A DNA stretch of 64,000 nt from Methylobacterium sp. 10 (GTDB lineage Bacteria > Pseudomonadota > Alphaproteobacteria > Rhizobiales > Beijerinckiaceae), in contig NZ_KI912577.1 of NCBI RefSeq assembly GCF_000519085.1, positions 2,647,647 to 2,711,646 of the forward strand, given 5' to 3'. Position 1 is the stretch's first letter; each line of letters starts with the position of its first letter. The notes below the pieces were generated by a model, which did no database searches, was not told the DNA's origin, and worked only from the letters and a program-made list of their open reading frames with translations. Both the position numbers and the translations under genes were made by a program. Shown here in pieces: positions 1 through 8,545 of the stretch.

Positions 1-418
1 TGGCACCGACATTGTGCGGGTCGGTGATCTGGTCCAGCGCCAGCAGCAGCGCGTCGTCCGGCAGGTCGTCGAGATCCGGGCCGGGCAGGGGATCGGCCTC
101 GAGATAGAGGCCCTGATGCACGGCGTCCGGCCCGAGAAGGGCGTTGATCGCATTGGGACGCACCAGTTCGGCGTCGATCCTGAGCGGGCCGAGCTCCTCG
201 GTTAGGCGGGCGAGAGCGTTCTCCGTGGCGAGCAGCCGATGCAGCCCGCGCCCCTCGTTCGCCAGCGCCTGCGACACTGGGTGCCAGCCATAGAGCACGA
301 CATGGTCGCCGCTCACGCCGCGCGGCCCGGAGGAGGGCGGTCCGTGACGAAACCGGTCGCGCTGGCCGCCGGGGCGGCTGGTGCGGGGCCCGCCCGGCCC
401 GTCGCGTCGCGTATTCAT
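1..418 (-). CDS. rlmB: TrmH-family 23S rRNA 2'-O-methyltransferase, 5' part only (RlmB-like)
   Basis: The first 139 codons of a SpoU/TrmH-family RNA 2'-O-ribose methyltransferase; the gene runs off the left edge. Seen: a basic, disordered N-terminus of about 40 residues, then the substrate-binding module starting near VLYGWHPVSQAL, and at the cut end the motif LALDQITDPHNVGA, which opens the knotted SPOUT methyltransferase domain. In the family this motif begins the SAM-binding fold; the rest of the catalytic domain lies outside the window. The ATG at 416-418 follows an open 5' region. Members with this layout methylate G2251 of 23S rRNA, but a tRNA methyltransferase of the same family cannot be excluded from the N-terminus alone. 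It is divergent from the tRNA-Glu gene. Confidence 0.85.
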   Translation of the reverse strand, partial: MNTRRDGPGGPRTSRPGGQRDRFRHGPPSSGPRGVSGDHVVLYGWHPVSQALANEGRGLHRLLATENALARLTEELGPLRIDAELVRPNAINALLGPDAVHQGLYLEADPLPGPDLDDLPDDALLLALDQITDPHNVGA

Positions 419-573
419 GGTGTGATCCACTGTCTGACGGCAGGACGGAAACGCCGCGCCGATGCTGAGCAGCGACAAAGCGACCGCCATGCCGTTCGTC
501 AAGCGTGAAACACCGCGAAACGCCGGTTGCCCTGCCGGGGGAAGCCGCCTATAGAACCCTCGCTCTTGAGCAA

Positions 574-648
574 GCGCCCTTCGTCTATCGGTTAGGACGT
601 CAGCCTTTCACGCTGAAAAGGCGGGTTCGATTCCCGCAGGGCGCGCCA
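574..648 (+). tRNA. tRNA-Glu (anticodon TTC)
   Basis: Complete cloverleaf read by eye. The acceptor stem is GCGCCCT/AGGGCGC. The anticodon stem TCAGC/GCTGA encloses loop CTTTCAC with anticodon TTC. The T arm is GCGGG-TTCGATT-CCCGC. Discriminator G and an encoded CCA end at 648. No integrase gene or repeated 3' end lies beside it, so there is no sign that it serves as an attachment site here. Confidence 0.95.
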
Positions 649-1064
649 ACACCATCAAGCGTCGACGCTGATCGGGTTGGCGCGATGCGTTCGCCGCCAA
701 GTCGGGCGATGGCTGCGAGGCCGGCGTGTAGATCCTACTGCCCTGGCGAATATCTCGACGAACATCCGTAGATGCTGACATCCCTGGTCATGCCGGCGCG
801 CTGATGCTGCCGGGCGGCGCGACCTCATCTGGTGAGAGCCCGCTTCCGGATTGTGATCCTCGACATGGCGGATTGTCCCGCCGGCCACATGGTCATCACG
901 TGGCGTGCGGACGGCCAACGGGCATCCCAAGGTGATTTCGACGCGGACGTCGTTGATCGACCACTCTGGTCGGGGACGTCAGTATGGAGATGTAGTCGAT
1001 CTCCATGCCGTGCCCCGAGATGGGCCGAGACACGATCCCGGAGCCGGCCGCACCGGCCTTGCCT
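649..1064. other. Intergenic stretch with no supported gene
   Basis: About 415 bases between tRNA-Glu and the 3' end of the MocR gene. Open frames exist on both strands, but they are rich in Arg and Pro, match no family I recognise and lack a convincing ribosome-binding site. I see no clear terminator or repeat. Confidence 0.5.
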
Positions 1065-2453
1065 TCAAACGACGGTCGAAATGGCGCCCGGCGGGTGTGC
1101 CAGCAGGGTCGCCAGAAGGCCGAGGCCGTATTGCAGGGCCTCGCTATCGGGCGCGGCACCGAGGGAGACGCGGATCGAGTCGGGCGCCGGACCGACGGCG
1201 AAGGCGTCGCTCTGGATCACCGACACACCGAGTTGGCGCGCATGCGCGCCGAACTCGCCCCGTCGCCACGGTGCCGGAAGCGAGAGCCAGAGATGGTGCC
1301 CGCAGGAATGCGCGTGGACATCGAGGCCCGCGAGGGCCTCCCGCGCCACGATCTGACGGCGGCCGTTCTCCCGCCTGATGGAAGCGACGATCTCGTCGAG
1401 GTCTCCATTCGTGATCCAGTGAGAGGCGAGGGCGGCGGCAAGTGGTGACGCCATCATGCTGATGGCGCGCAGTTCCGCCGCGACGCGGACCGCTTCGTTC
1501 GTGCCCGGCACGGCGACATAAGCGATGCGCAAGCCCGGGGTGACGCATTTGGACAAAGTCGCCACATGCCAGGTGATGTCGCCGGCGAAAGCTGCGAACG
1601 GGGCCGGGGCGTCGGGAGGCAGGGCGCCGTAGGCGTCATCTTCGATGATCGCGACCCCGTGGGACCGGGCAATCTCGGCGATCCGCTCGCGACGGGACAG
1701 CGGGATCGTCGCCGTCGTCGGGTTGTCGAGGGTCGGCACGAGGTAGAGGGCCCGCGGCGTCCCCACCCGGCAGCATTCGAGGAAGGAATCGGGATCGATG
1801 CCGTCGCCGTCCGTCGCGACGGGAAGCAGCCCAGCCCCACGCCGCTCGGCCACCATGCGCAGGCCCGGATAGGTCAGGGCGGGAACGCACAGCGCATCAC
1901 CGGGCCTCAACAGCACGGCGAGAATGGCCGAGAGGGCGGCCTGCGCACCGCCGGCCACGATGACCCGCTGGACCGGGACAGGACCCAGCCGGCGAGCGAG
2001 CCATGCCGCCGCGGCCGCACGATCCGCCATATTGCCCGCACTGTCCTGGTACTGCATGCGGTCGAGGAAGCCCGGCGAGGAGGAAAGCCGCGCCAGGCCC
2101 GCCTCCATGCGCTCGGCAAGCCGCGCCTCCGCCGGCTGGGGCGGCATGTTCATGCTGAAATCGACGCTCGCCGAAGGGTCCGGCGTACGGACCTTAGGGA
2201 GTGGCGGCGCGGCGGCGCGAACGAAGCTGCCTCGTCCGGCCGAGGCATCGATCAGCCCGGCCCTCCGCGCCTCGTTGAATGCACGCGTGACCGTGGTGAG
2301 ATCGACGTCGAGATGCTTGGCCAAGCTGCGCTGGGGCGGCAGCCGCATGCCGGGGGCCAGCCGCCCGGTGCGAATGTCGTCCGCCAGGACCCGGACGATG
2401 GCCAGATATTTCGGCCCGGTCTCGTCCGATATTGTAGGGCTCCACGATTCCAT
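1065..2453 (-). CDS. MocR-type regulator: GntR winged helix fused to a PLP aminotransferase-like domain
   Basis: A protein of 462 residues. The N-terminal 75 or so residues form a GntR winged helix (YLAIVRVLADDIRTGRLAPG, then LPPQRSLAKHLDVDLTTVTR). After a linker comes a fold-type I aminotransferase-like domain. The Schiff-base lysine is present in TLSKCVTPGLR (near residue 302), and the family motifs DNPTT and EDDAYG are visible, so PLP binding is likely. MocR proteins use PLP or a PLP adduct as effector and usually act on a divergent gene. The ATG at 2451-2453 is preferred over an upstream in-frame start because the GntR domain begins just after it. The divergent neighbours are DUF983 and cydAB, and two palindromes sharing the half-site TTGTATG lie in between. 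The target is inferred from position only. Confidence 0.88.
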   Translation of the reverse strand: MESWSPTISDETGPKYLAIVRVLADDIRTGRLAPGMRLPPQRSLAKHLDVDLTTVTRAFNEARRAGLIDASAGRGSFVRAAAPPLPKVRTPDPSASVDFSMNMPPQPAEARLAERMEAGLARLSSSPGFLDRMQYQDSAGNMADRAAAAAWLARRLGPVPVQRVIVAGGAQAALSAILAVLLRPGDALCVPALTYPGLRMVAERRGAGLLPVATDGDGIDPDSFLECCRVGTPRALYLVPTLDNPTTATIPLSRRERIAEIARSHGVAIIEDDAYGALPPDAPAPFAAFAGDITWHVATLSKCVTPGLRIAYVAVPGTNEAVRVAAELRAISMMASPLAAALASHWITNGDLDEIVASIRRENGRRQIVAREALAGLDVHAHSCGHHLWLSLPAPWRRGEFGAHARQLGVSVIQSDAFAVGPAPDSIRVSLGAAPDSEALQYGLGLLATLLAHPPGAISTVV

Positions 2454-2478
2454 GATTGACCCTACATTGTACGAAGTT

Positions 2479-2488
2479 GTATGCATAC
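2479..2488. promoter_or_regulatory. Palindrome GTATGCATAC, candidate MocR operator
   Basis: A perfect 10-base palindrome 26 bases upstream of the mocR start. With flanking bases it reads TTGTATGCATAC, the same half-site (TTGTATG) as in the larger inverted repeat at 2553-2577. Two related elements in a divergent promoter region suggest an autoregulated operator. No footprint evidence. Confidence 0.4.
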
Positions 2489-2552
2489 GCAGAACAGATA
2501 CACACGCTGCACAATCTTGCAAACCAACAGCCGCACGTTACGAAGCAAGCCA

Positions 2553-2577
2553 TTGTATGGATTTTGATACCATACAA
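2553..2577. promoter_or_regulatory. Inverted repeat TTGTATGG-N9-CCATACAA, candidate operator
   Basis: Two perfect 8-base arms (2553-2560 and 2570-2577) separated by nine AT-rich bases, 70 bases upstream of the DUF983 start. It shares its half-site with the palindrome at 2479-2488. Position and symmetry fit a dimeric GntR/MocR regulator acting on the cytochrome bd operon. The regulator-site link is inferred. Confidence 0.45.
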
Positions 2578-2647
2578 GGCTGAGCACGCAAACCCGAGCC
2601 GCTTCCGCTGCACTGCGGGACGTGAGCCAAAGCGAGGAACCTCGACC

Positions 2648-3052
2648 ATGGACGGAACGACGGATCGATCCTTGTTGTCGGTCGGCCTGCGTTGCCGATG
2701 CCCGCGCTGCGGCGAGGGGCGGCTGTTCGATGGTTTCATCACCCTCAAGCCGGGATGCGAGGCCTGCGGCCTCGATTACGGTTTCGCCGATCCGGCGGAC
2801 GGCCCCGCCTTCTTCATCATGATGTCGATGGCATTTCCCGTCACGGCCTTCGGAATCTGGCTGGAATTGTCCTACGATCCGCCGCTCTGGCTCCATGCGG
2901 TGCTGACGCTCCCGCTGCTGCTCCTGGCCTGCGTGCCGATCATCCGCCCCCTCAAGGGGCTCTTCATCGCGAGCCAGTACATCAACAGGGCCGAGGAGGG
3001 CCGCTTCGCCGTTGCGGCCCCACAGAGGCCCGAACCCGAGTCGGGGCGTTGA
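2648..3052 (+). CDS. DUF983 membrane protein with N-terminal zinc ribbon
   Basis: A protein of 134 residues. It opens with a zinc-ribbon-like Cys pattern (CPRCGEG, then CEACG about 20 residues on), followed by two hydrophobic segments near residues 60-80 and 90-110. This is the DUF983 layout, found in alphaproteobacteria near terminal oxidase genes; its biochemical role is not established. The ATG at 2648 follows AGCGAGGA, a reasonable ribosome-binding site; the reading frame is open further upstream, but that part runs through the operator region. It is first in a row with cydA (93 bases downstream), cydB and a DUF2474 gene, so a part in assembly or metal supply of the bd oxidase is plausible but inferred. 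Confidence 0.8.
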   Translation: MDGTTDRSLLSVGLRCRCPRCGEGRLFDGFITLKPGCEACGLDYGFADPADGPAFFIMMSMAFPVTAFGIWLELSYDPPLWLHAVLTLPLLLLACVPIIRPLKGLFIASQYINRAEEGRFAVAAPQRPEPESGR

Positions 3053-3145
3053 GCGCGACGAGACGATGGGGCAGGGTTACGTCCACATATCGAGCCGCCG
3101 AGTCGCGTTCCTGCCCGTTCCCCGTCACCATCCAGGTTGATCGAC

Positions 3146-4564
3146 ATGCTGTCGGACGTTGACGCCCTCTTGCTCGCGAGAATCCAGTTCGGGTTCACGG
3201 TGGCATTCCACATCGTGTTCCCGGCGTTCTCCATCGGGCTCGCCAGCTTTCTCGCCGTACTGGAGGGACTCTGGCTGGCGACGGGCCGTCAGGTCTTCCT
3301 CGATCTGTTCAAGTATTGGATCAAGATTTTCGCCATCGCATTCGCCATGGGCGTCGTGTCCGGCCTGGTCATGTCCTACCAGTTCGGCACGAACTGGTCG
3401 GTCTTCTCCGACAGGACGGGTCCGGTGCTCGGGCCACTGATGGCCTACGAGGTGCTCTCGGCCTTTTTCCTCGAGGCCGGCTTCCTCGGCGTGATGCTGT
3501 TCGGCATGTCCAGGGTCGGGCCGAAGCTGCATTTCTTCGCGACCCTCATGGTGGCGATCGGTACCTTCTTCTCCGCCTTCTGGATCCTGTCGGTGAATTC
3601 CTGGATGCAGACGCCGCAGGGCTACGGCATCAATGCCGCCGGCCAGTTCATCCCGGAGGATTGGTGGGCGATCGTCTTCAATCCTTCCTTCCCGTACCGT
3701 CTGGTCCACATGGTGCTGGCCGCCTACCTCACCACTTCCCTCGTTGTCGGGGCGGTGGGAGCCTGGCACCTGCTGCGTGACCGCTACAATCTCGGGGCGC
3801 GGACGATGTTCTCGATGGCCATGTGGATGGCCGCCATCGTCGCGCCGCTACAGATCCTGGCCGGCGACGCCCACGGGCTGAACACCCTCGAGCACCAGCC
3901 CGCCAAGGTCATGGCAATGGAGGGGCATTTCGAGAGCCATCCGGACGGGGCGCCGCTGATCCTGTTCGGCCTGCCGAACCAGGCGGAAGGCCGGGTCGAT
4001 TACGAGATCTCCATTCCGAAACTGTCCTCGCTGATCCTCAAACACGGGTGGAACGAGCCGCTGAAGGGGCTCGATACGGTTGATCGGAAAAACTGGCCGC
4101 CGGTTCCGGTGGTGTTCTGGTCCTTCCGCGTGATGATCGGCCTCGGCATGCTGATGCTGCTCCTCGGCCTCTTCAGCCTGTATGCGCGCTACAGGAAGGC
4201 GCTCTACGAATGGACGCTCCTGCACCGCTTCGCCATCGCCATGGGTCCGGCCGGATTCGTGGCGGTGGTGGCGGGCTGGATCACCACGGAGGTGGGGCGC
4301 CAGCCCTTCACCGTCTACGGCCTGCTGCGCACGGCGGAATCGGCGTCTCCCCTGTCGGCACCGGCCGTCGGCTCCTCCCTCGTCGCCTTCGTGCTGATCT
4401 ATTTCGCGGTGTTCGGCATGGGGATCCTCTACATCCTGCGCCTGATGGCCAAATCCCCGCATCTCGGCGAGCACGGGATCGAGCCCGGCGTTCCGATCCG
4501 CACCGCGGGCATCACGCCCGCATCCTCGGTCGATCCCGGCCGCTCCCTCCATCCGGCCGAGTGA
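3146..4564 (+). CDS. cydA: Cytochrome bd ubiquinol oxidase subunit I, short Q-loop (CIO) type
   Basis: A 472-residue polytopic membrane protein. It carries conserved features of subunit I: an early haem-ligand His (near residue 22, in TVAFHIVFP), a second in RLVHMVLAAY, and the quinol-site region ending in GRQPF. With NuoN-independent electron entry from ubiquinol, the enzyme reduces O2 to water with high affinity at the cytoplasmic membrane. The length and the short loop after GRQPF's preceding helices place it in the short Q-loop class, which includes the cyanide-insensitive CioAB oxidases; cioA is an equally good symbol. ATG 3146 has an AGG nine bases upstream; an in-frame TTG lies at 3137. 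cydB follows after 10 bases. Confidence 0.93.
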   Translation: MLSDVDALLLARIQFGFTVAFHIVFPAFSIGLASFLAVLEGLWLATGRQVFLDLFKYWIKIFAIAFAMGVVSGLVMSYQFGTNWSVFSDRTGPVLGPLMAYEVLSAFFLEAGFLGVMLFGMSRVGPKLHFFATLMVAIGTFFSAFWILSVNSWMQTPQGYGINAAGQFIPEDWWAIVFNPSFPYRLVHMVLAAYLTTSLVVGAVGAWHLLRDRYNLGARTMFSMAMWMAAIVAPLQILAGDAHGLNTLEHQPAKVMAMEGHFESHPDGAPLILFGLPNQAEGRVDYEISIPKLSSLILKHGWNEPLKGLDTVDRKNWPPVPVVFWSFRVMIGLGMLMLLLGLFSLYARYRKALYEWTLLHRFAIAMGPAGFVAVVAGWITTEVGRQPFTVYGLLRTAESASPLSAPAVGSSLVAFVLIYFAVFGMGILYILRLMAKSPHLGEHGIEPGVPIRTAGITPASSVDPGRSLHPAE

Positions 4565-4574
4565 GGACGCCACC

Positions 4575-5582
4575 ATGCTCGCGAGCATCGACCTGACCGT
4601 CGTCTGGGCCTTCATCATCGCCTTCGCGGTTTTCGCCTACATCGTGATGGACGGGTTCGATCTCGGTCTCGGAATCCTGTTCCCGGCATTCCGGCCGGGC
4701 CAGGAGCGGGACACCGCCATGAACTCCGTGGCCCCGGTCTGGGACGGCAACGAGACCTGGCTGGTCCTGGGCGGGGGAGGGCTGTTCGCCGCCTTTCCGC
4801 TCGCCTACGCGGTGATCATGCCGGCCCTCTACGCGCCGATCATCGCCATGCTGCTGGGCCTGATCTTCCGCGGCGTCGCCTTCGAGTTCCGCTGGCGCGA
4901 CCCCGGCCATCGCGCCCTGTGGGACATCGCCTTCACCGGCGGATCGGTGGTGGCTACCTTCGCCCAGGGTGTCGCCCTCGGTGCCCTGCTGCAAGGCATC
5001 AAGGTCGAGGGCCGCGCCTATGCCGGCGGCTGGTGGGACTGGCTGTCTCCCTTCAGCGTGCTCGTCGGAATCGGCCTGGTCTGCGGCTATGCGCTGCTGG
5101 GGGCGACCTGGCTCGTCATGCGCACGGAAGGGTCGCTGCAGGCCCGTGCCCGCACCCTCTCCCTCTGGCTCGGCGCGGCGACGATCACGGCTGTGGCGGT
5201 GGTCAGCGCGGCGACGCCGTTCCTGAAAGGGCAATACTGGGAGCGCTGGTTCTCCATGCCGAACGTGCTGCTCACGGCGCAGGTGCCGATCCTGGTGGCC
5301 GTCGCCTCGTTCCTGTTCTTCCACCTGCTGCGGAAGGGGGCAGAGACCGCGCCGTTTCTCCTGTCCCTCGGCCTGTTCCTACTGTCCTTCGCCGGGCTCG
5401 GGATCAGCATCTTCCCGGATATCGTGCCCGGTCGCATCACCATCTGGGAGGCCGCCTCGCCGCATTCGAGCCAGGTCTTCCTCCTGGCCGGCGCCTCCGT
5501 GCTGATCCCCATCATCCTGGCCTATACCGCCTATTCGTACTGGGTCTTTCGCGGAAAGGTCGACGCGGCGGGGTACCATTGA
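4575..5582 (+). CDS. cydB: Cytochrome bd ubiquinol oxidase subunit II
   Basis: A 335-residue polytopic membrane protein and partner of the preceding subunit I. It has the subunit II N-terminus (YIVMDGFDLGLGIL) and the motif WDGNETWLVLGGGG, both diagnostic of CydB/CioB, followed by eight to nine hydrophobic helices. It forms the heterodimer with CydA and stabilises the haem site. The stop codon overlaps the ATG of the next small gene by one base (TGATG), which indicates translational coupling. No cydCD exporter genes are in view. Confidence 0.94.
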   Translation: MLASIDLTVVWAFIIAFAVFAYIVMDGFDLGLGILFPAFRPGQERDTAMNSVAPVWDGNETWLVLGGGGLFAAFPLAYAVIMPALYAPIIAMLLGLIFRGVAFEFRWRDPGHRALWDIAFTGGSVVATFAQGVALGALLQGIKVEGRAYAGGWWDWLSPFSVLVGIGLVCGYALLGATWLVMRTEGSLQARARTLSLWLGAATITAVAVVSAATPFLKGQYWERWFSMPNVLLTAQVPILVAVASFLFFHLLRKGAETAPFLLSLGLFLLSFAGLGISIFPDIVPGRITIWEAASPHSSQVFLLAGASVLIPIILAYTAYSYWVFRGKVDAAGYH

Positions 5583-5719
5583 TGGAGCCCGCCACGTCTC
5601 CCCGGAGACCTCTTCCGTTGTGGCGGCGTCTCCTCTGGTTCGCGGCGATCTGGGCGGCGAGCATCGTCGCCCTCGGGATCGTCTCGTTCGGTCTGCGGGC
5701 CTGGCTCAAGGCCAATTGA
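5582..5719 (+). CDS. DUF2474 small membrane protein of the bd oxidase operon
   Basis: A 45-residue protein with a Pro/Arg-rich start (PLWRRLLWF) and a single hydrophobic helix of about 22 residues, ending in a short charged tail. Small one-helix proteins of this kind (DUF2474, analogous in place to CydX) are encoded directly after cydB in CIO-type operons and are thought to help assemble or stabilise the oxidase. Its start codon overlaps the cydB stop by one base. The family call rests on size, helix and position; its function is inferred. Confidence 0.78.
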   Translation: MEPATSPRRPLPLWRRLLWFAAIWAASIVALGIVSFGLRAWLKAN

Positions 5720-5765
5720 CACCTGGCGACCGAACGCATGGCGACATGCGAAGCGGCTACCTCGA

Positions 5766-6986
5766 TCACGACGAACGGGTCGAATGCGTCATAAAGAACC
5801 GCACCATCTCGCGGCTGGCATCGGGGCCGCGCGGGTCGGTGTAGCTTCCGTCGCTGCTTCCACCGGACCAGGCATGTCCGGCGCCATGAAGCGCCCAATG
5901 TTCGAGCATGGCGCGTCCGGACGCATCCGTCCTGACCGTACGGGTGAAGCCCATCCCGCCCTCGCTCTCACCGCGAGTGGCCGCACGCGCCAGCGAGACG
6001 CCCGGCATGGCGAGGGCGATGACCTGATCGCCGTTGACCGGCTTCACCGTCTTGTCGGCATCCCCGTGGAAAACGATGGTCGGCACGCCCGGGCCGTTCC
6101 GTGGGGCCTTGGCGCTTCCGCTTCCGTTCATGGCGGCGAAGGCGGAGGGCATGTCGCTCGCCGCCCCGCACGGCAGCCCGGAATGGACGCCGATCGCCGC
6201 GAAGATATCCGGATAGGTCGCCGCCATGATCGCCGCCGCCGCCCCGCCGGCCGACAGGCCCGCCGCATAGACCCGGCTCGGATCTGCGGAGAACTCCTTC
6301 ACCACCTCCAGGGCGATACCGGCGATCAGGCAGGGTTCGCCACGGCCCCGCTGCTGGTCGCCGGCGTTGAACCAGTTCCAGCATTTCTGCATGTTGGCCG
6401 ATTGCGGCTGGCCGGGATAGGCCACGAGGAACGTCTGCTCCTCGGCGAGTTCGTTCATACGGGTTCCGGCAGCGAAGTCGTCCGGGTTCTGGGTGCAGCC
6501 ATGCAGCATGACGACGACGGGGAGGGCCTGTCCCCGGAAGCCGCTCGGGACATAGACCTTGTACGCCCGGCTGCCCGCTTCATTGCTGAAACTACGCTCC
6601 TCGAACCGTGCCCCTTCCGGCACGGCGACGGTGACGCCTCGCGCCGATCCGATGCCCTGTCCGAGGTCCGGCATCGCGCCCATCTTGGGGAAACGCTCGC
6701 GCAGGATCTGAATCGTCTCCGCGAGACCCGGCCGTGCGAAGGTGGCTTTCGCCGCGTTCGCGACACCATCGGCGGCGGCGGCGCGATCGATGCCGGGCGC
6801 GGTCCAGGCCCCGCCGGACATCGTGGGCGCCACCATGTCGATGGTCCCGGCGGCCCCCTGGTCGCCGGCCTGCGCCGCCGCGGGTGAGGCGGACTTGCCC
6901 TGGAGCAGGGCCATCGCCTCGCTCAGCTGGCCTGCGCGGGTGAGACGGGTCACCTCAGCCATGTCGATGGTCGAGAAAGCGGTCAT
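5766..6986 (-). CDS. PHB depolymerase-family esterase (alpha/beta hydrolase)
   Basis: A 406-residue protein with the esterase/PHB depolymerase signature. The catalytic elements seen are the oxyanion strand VVMLHGCTQNPDDFA, nucleophile elbow GLSAGG, an Asp in FHGDADKTV, and a His in HGAGHAWSGG. There is no signal peptide. The first 150 residues, including a region near TRLTRAGQLSEAMALLQGK, are typical of a Methylobacterium/Rhizobium subgroup whose natural ester substrate is uncertain. Intracellular PHA or another polyester or ester is possible. The ATG at 6984-6986 has AGGA eight bases upstream; an ATG at 6990-6992 is too close to it. A ribbon-helix-helix gene lies 64 bases upstream on the same strand and may be co-transcribed. 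Confidence 0.85.
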   Translation of the reverse strand: MTAFSTIDMAEVTRLTRAGQLSEAMALLQGKSASPAAAQAGDQGAAGTIDMVAPTMSGGAWTAPGIDRAAAADGVANAAKATFARPGLAETIQILRERFPKMGAMPDLGQGIGSARGVTVAVPEGARFEERSFSNEAGSRAYKVYVPSGFRGQALPVVVMLHGCTQNPDDFAAGTRMNELAEEQTFLVAYPGQPQSANMQKCWNWFNAGDQQRGRGEPCLIAGIALEVVKEFSADPSRVYAAGLSAGGAAAAIMAATYPDIFAAIGVHSGLPCGAASDMPSAFAAMNGSGSAKAPRNGPGVPTIVFHGDADKTVKPVNGDQVIALAMPGVSLARAATRGESEGGMGFTRTVRTDASGRAMLEHWALHGAGHAWSGGSSDGSYTDPRGPDASREMVRFFMTHSTRSS

Positions 6987-7050
6987 GGTCATGATCCTGG
7001 ATGGGGTGGCGGCGCGGAACGGCGTTCCGAGCGGGTGATGGCGAAAAATG

Positions 7051-7470
7051 TCAGGCGATACGGTCGGCCAAGGCCGCCTTGACCTCGGGACTGGCCTGGA
7101 AGGCCCCAAGAACCTGCACCGAGGCGATGGCCTGTCGGGCGAGCTCCGGCGTCACATCGAACGCGATGCTGGCAAGACCGAGCACCTGAATATGCAGCGG
7201 CGTCCCCGCAGCCCTGGCGGCTTCGAGATCGCGGGTGGTGTAATGGGACAGCCCGAGGCTGAGCTGCTTGCGGGCGACGGATTGCTTTACCGCGTCCCCT
7301 TGCCGGTCGAGCTGATTGCGCACGGCCGTGCGGATGAAATCGGCACGGTTGGCGTAGAACCCGTCCCGTACCAGGAGGTCGATCTGGCCGAGATCGACGA
7401 AGCCGAGATTGAGGGTCAGCTTCTCGCTGTCGGGCGCTTTTGGACGAAAGTCGCGAACTGTACCCGACAT
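7051..7470 (-). CDS. Ribbon-helix-helix (CopG-like) regulator
   Basis: A 139-residue protein. A ribbon-helix-helix-like segment is visible at about residues 18-60: a beta strand (EKLTLNLGFVDLGQIDLLV) followed by two helices containing YANRADFIRTAVRNQLDR. This is the usual pattern for CopG/Arc-type DNA-binding dimers. The C-terminal 75 residues (LEAARAAG ... LGAFQASPEVKAALADR) are typical of the homologues found beside PHB-depolymerase esterase genes. The ATG at 7468-7470 has AGGGGA about nine bases upstream, better than the alternatives further up. Likely autoregulation or control of the adjacent esterase is inferred from position. Confidence 0.72.
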   Translation of the reverse strand: MSGTVRDFRPKAPDSEKLTLNLGFVDLGQIDLLVRDGFYANRADFIRTAVRNQLDRQGDAVKQSVARKQLSLGLSHYTTRDLEAARAAGTPLHIQVLGLASIAFDVTPELARQAIASVQVLGAFQASPEVKAALADRIA

Positions 7471-7727
7471 GAAGAACCATCCCCTTACCATCTCATTGGA
7501 TGGTCTGTAGATGGTGCGCTGCAGTACGAGCGCAAGAGGCGGCAGTGATCGGCGGCCCGCTGGATCGCGGGCACCTGACGCGATGCGTTGCATTCCAAAG
7601 GTGCGAAGAGCTTCGCGTCCCCATGCAGGCGACAGGAGGCGTCGTCGCCCGCCGCCTGGAACACCACATGCGTCTTGCTCGGCGCAGCCCTCATCAAGGC
7701 CGCCGCCATCGGCCCGGATCACCCACG

Positions 7728-8516
7728 ATGCTCACGTTCTGGCTCGACCAGCCGATCTGGCTGATCTTCGGATTCCTCACGCTCCTCGTCTCGGCCTGGT
7801 GCCTGATCCTGATAGCGCTCACCAACACGAAGCGGACCCGCCCCGTCGTCATGGCGGTGGCGACCGGCATCGCCCCCGCCTTCGTGGGGGTCCTGTCGGT
7901 GCTGCTCTCGCTGCTGATGGGCTTCGTCGCCAACGATGCGTGGGAGCGCCAGAGGCAGGCTTCCCGCGTCGTCCAGACGGAGAGCGCTCAGGCACGGGCC
8001 GTGTTCAACCTCAGCCGGTCCGTATCCAAGGATCTTCCGGATATCCGCGTGATGCTCGCGGATTACATCGAGTTCATCGTCGTCGAGGAATGGCCGGCGA
8101 TGGCCAATGGCGGAAGGGCCTCAGCGAGGGTGGATCAAGCTTTCGGCCGGCTGCTCCAGGCCGTGGTGGCGCCGAACTTCGACATCGTCGTGGGACGGGC
8201 CAATCACTCCGCCCTCCTGGCCGCCACCCTCGCCCTGCAGACCGCCCGCAGCGAACGGCTCGCCCTCAGCGAGGTGGAGGGGGATGACAGCAAGTGGGTG
8301 ACCCTACTCGCGCTCCTGGCCCTGACCTTGCTGGTCATCGCCGCGATCCATACGGAGCGCCCCTCGTCGCAGGCCGCGACGCTGGCCATCTTCGGCATGG
8401 CGATGGTGATCACCCTCGGCGTCGTGGCGATGCACGAGCGCCCTTTCGACGGACCGCTGGCGGTCCGTCCGTCATTGCTGGAACAGGTCCGCACGGTCAT
8501 CGACCCAGGCAACTGA
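7728..8516 (+). CDS. DUF4239-type membrane protein
   Basis: A 262-residue protein with two hydrophobic segments near the N-terminus (residues 8-30 and 42-65), a long soluble middle part of about 130 residues (DAWERQRQASRVVQTESAQA and on), and two more hydrophobic helices near the C-terminus (LLALLALTLLVIAAIH and IFGMAMVITLGVV). This 2+2 helix layout matches DUF4239, whose function is unknown. The ATG at 7728 is chosen because the first helix starts right after it; the ribosome-binding site is weak. It is convergent with the small minus-strand gene at 8546-8743. Confidence 0.7.
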   Translation: MLTFWLDQPIWLIFGFLTLLVSAWCLILIALTNTKRTRPVVMAVATGIAPAFVGVLSVLLSLLMGFVANDAWERQRQASRVVQTESAQARAVFNLSRSVSKDLPDIRVMLADYIEFIVVEEWPAMANGGRASARVDQAFGRLLQAVVAPNFDIVVGRANHSALLAATLALQTARSERLALSEVEGDDSKWVTLLALLALTLLVIAAIHTERPSSQAATLAIFGMAMVITLGVVAMHERPFDGPLAVRPSLLEQVRTVIDPGN

Positions 8517-8545
8517 AAGCCTCGCCGCCCGCGATGAGCGCGGAC

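Noticed and set aside
574..648. tRNA-Glu as an integration site of a genomic island
   Set aside because: No integrase gene, and no repeated copy of the tRNA 3' end seen in the window; the only integrase-like remnant is 27 kb away.
655..930. A 91-codon minus-strand frame after tRNA-Glu
   Set aside because: No ribosome-binding site and an Arg-rich composition without family match.
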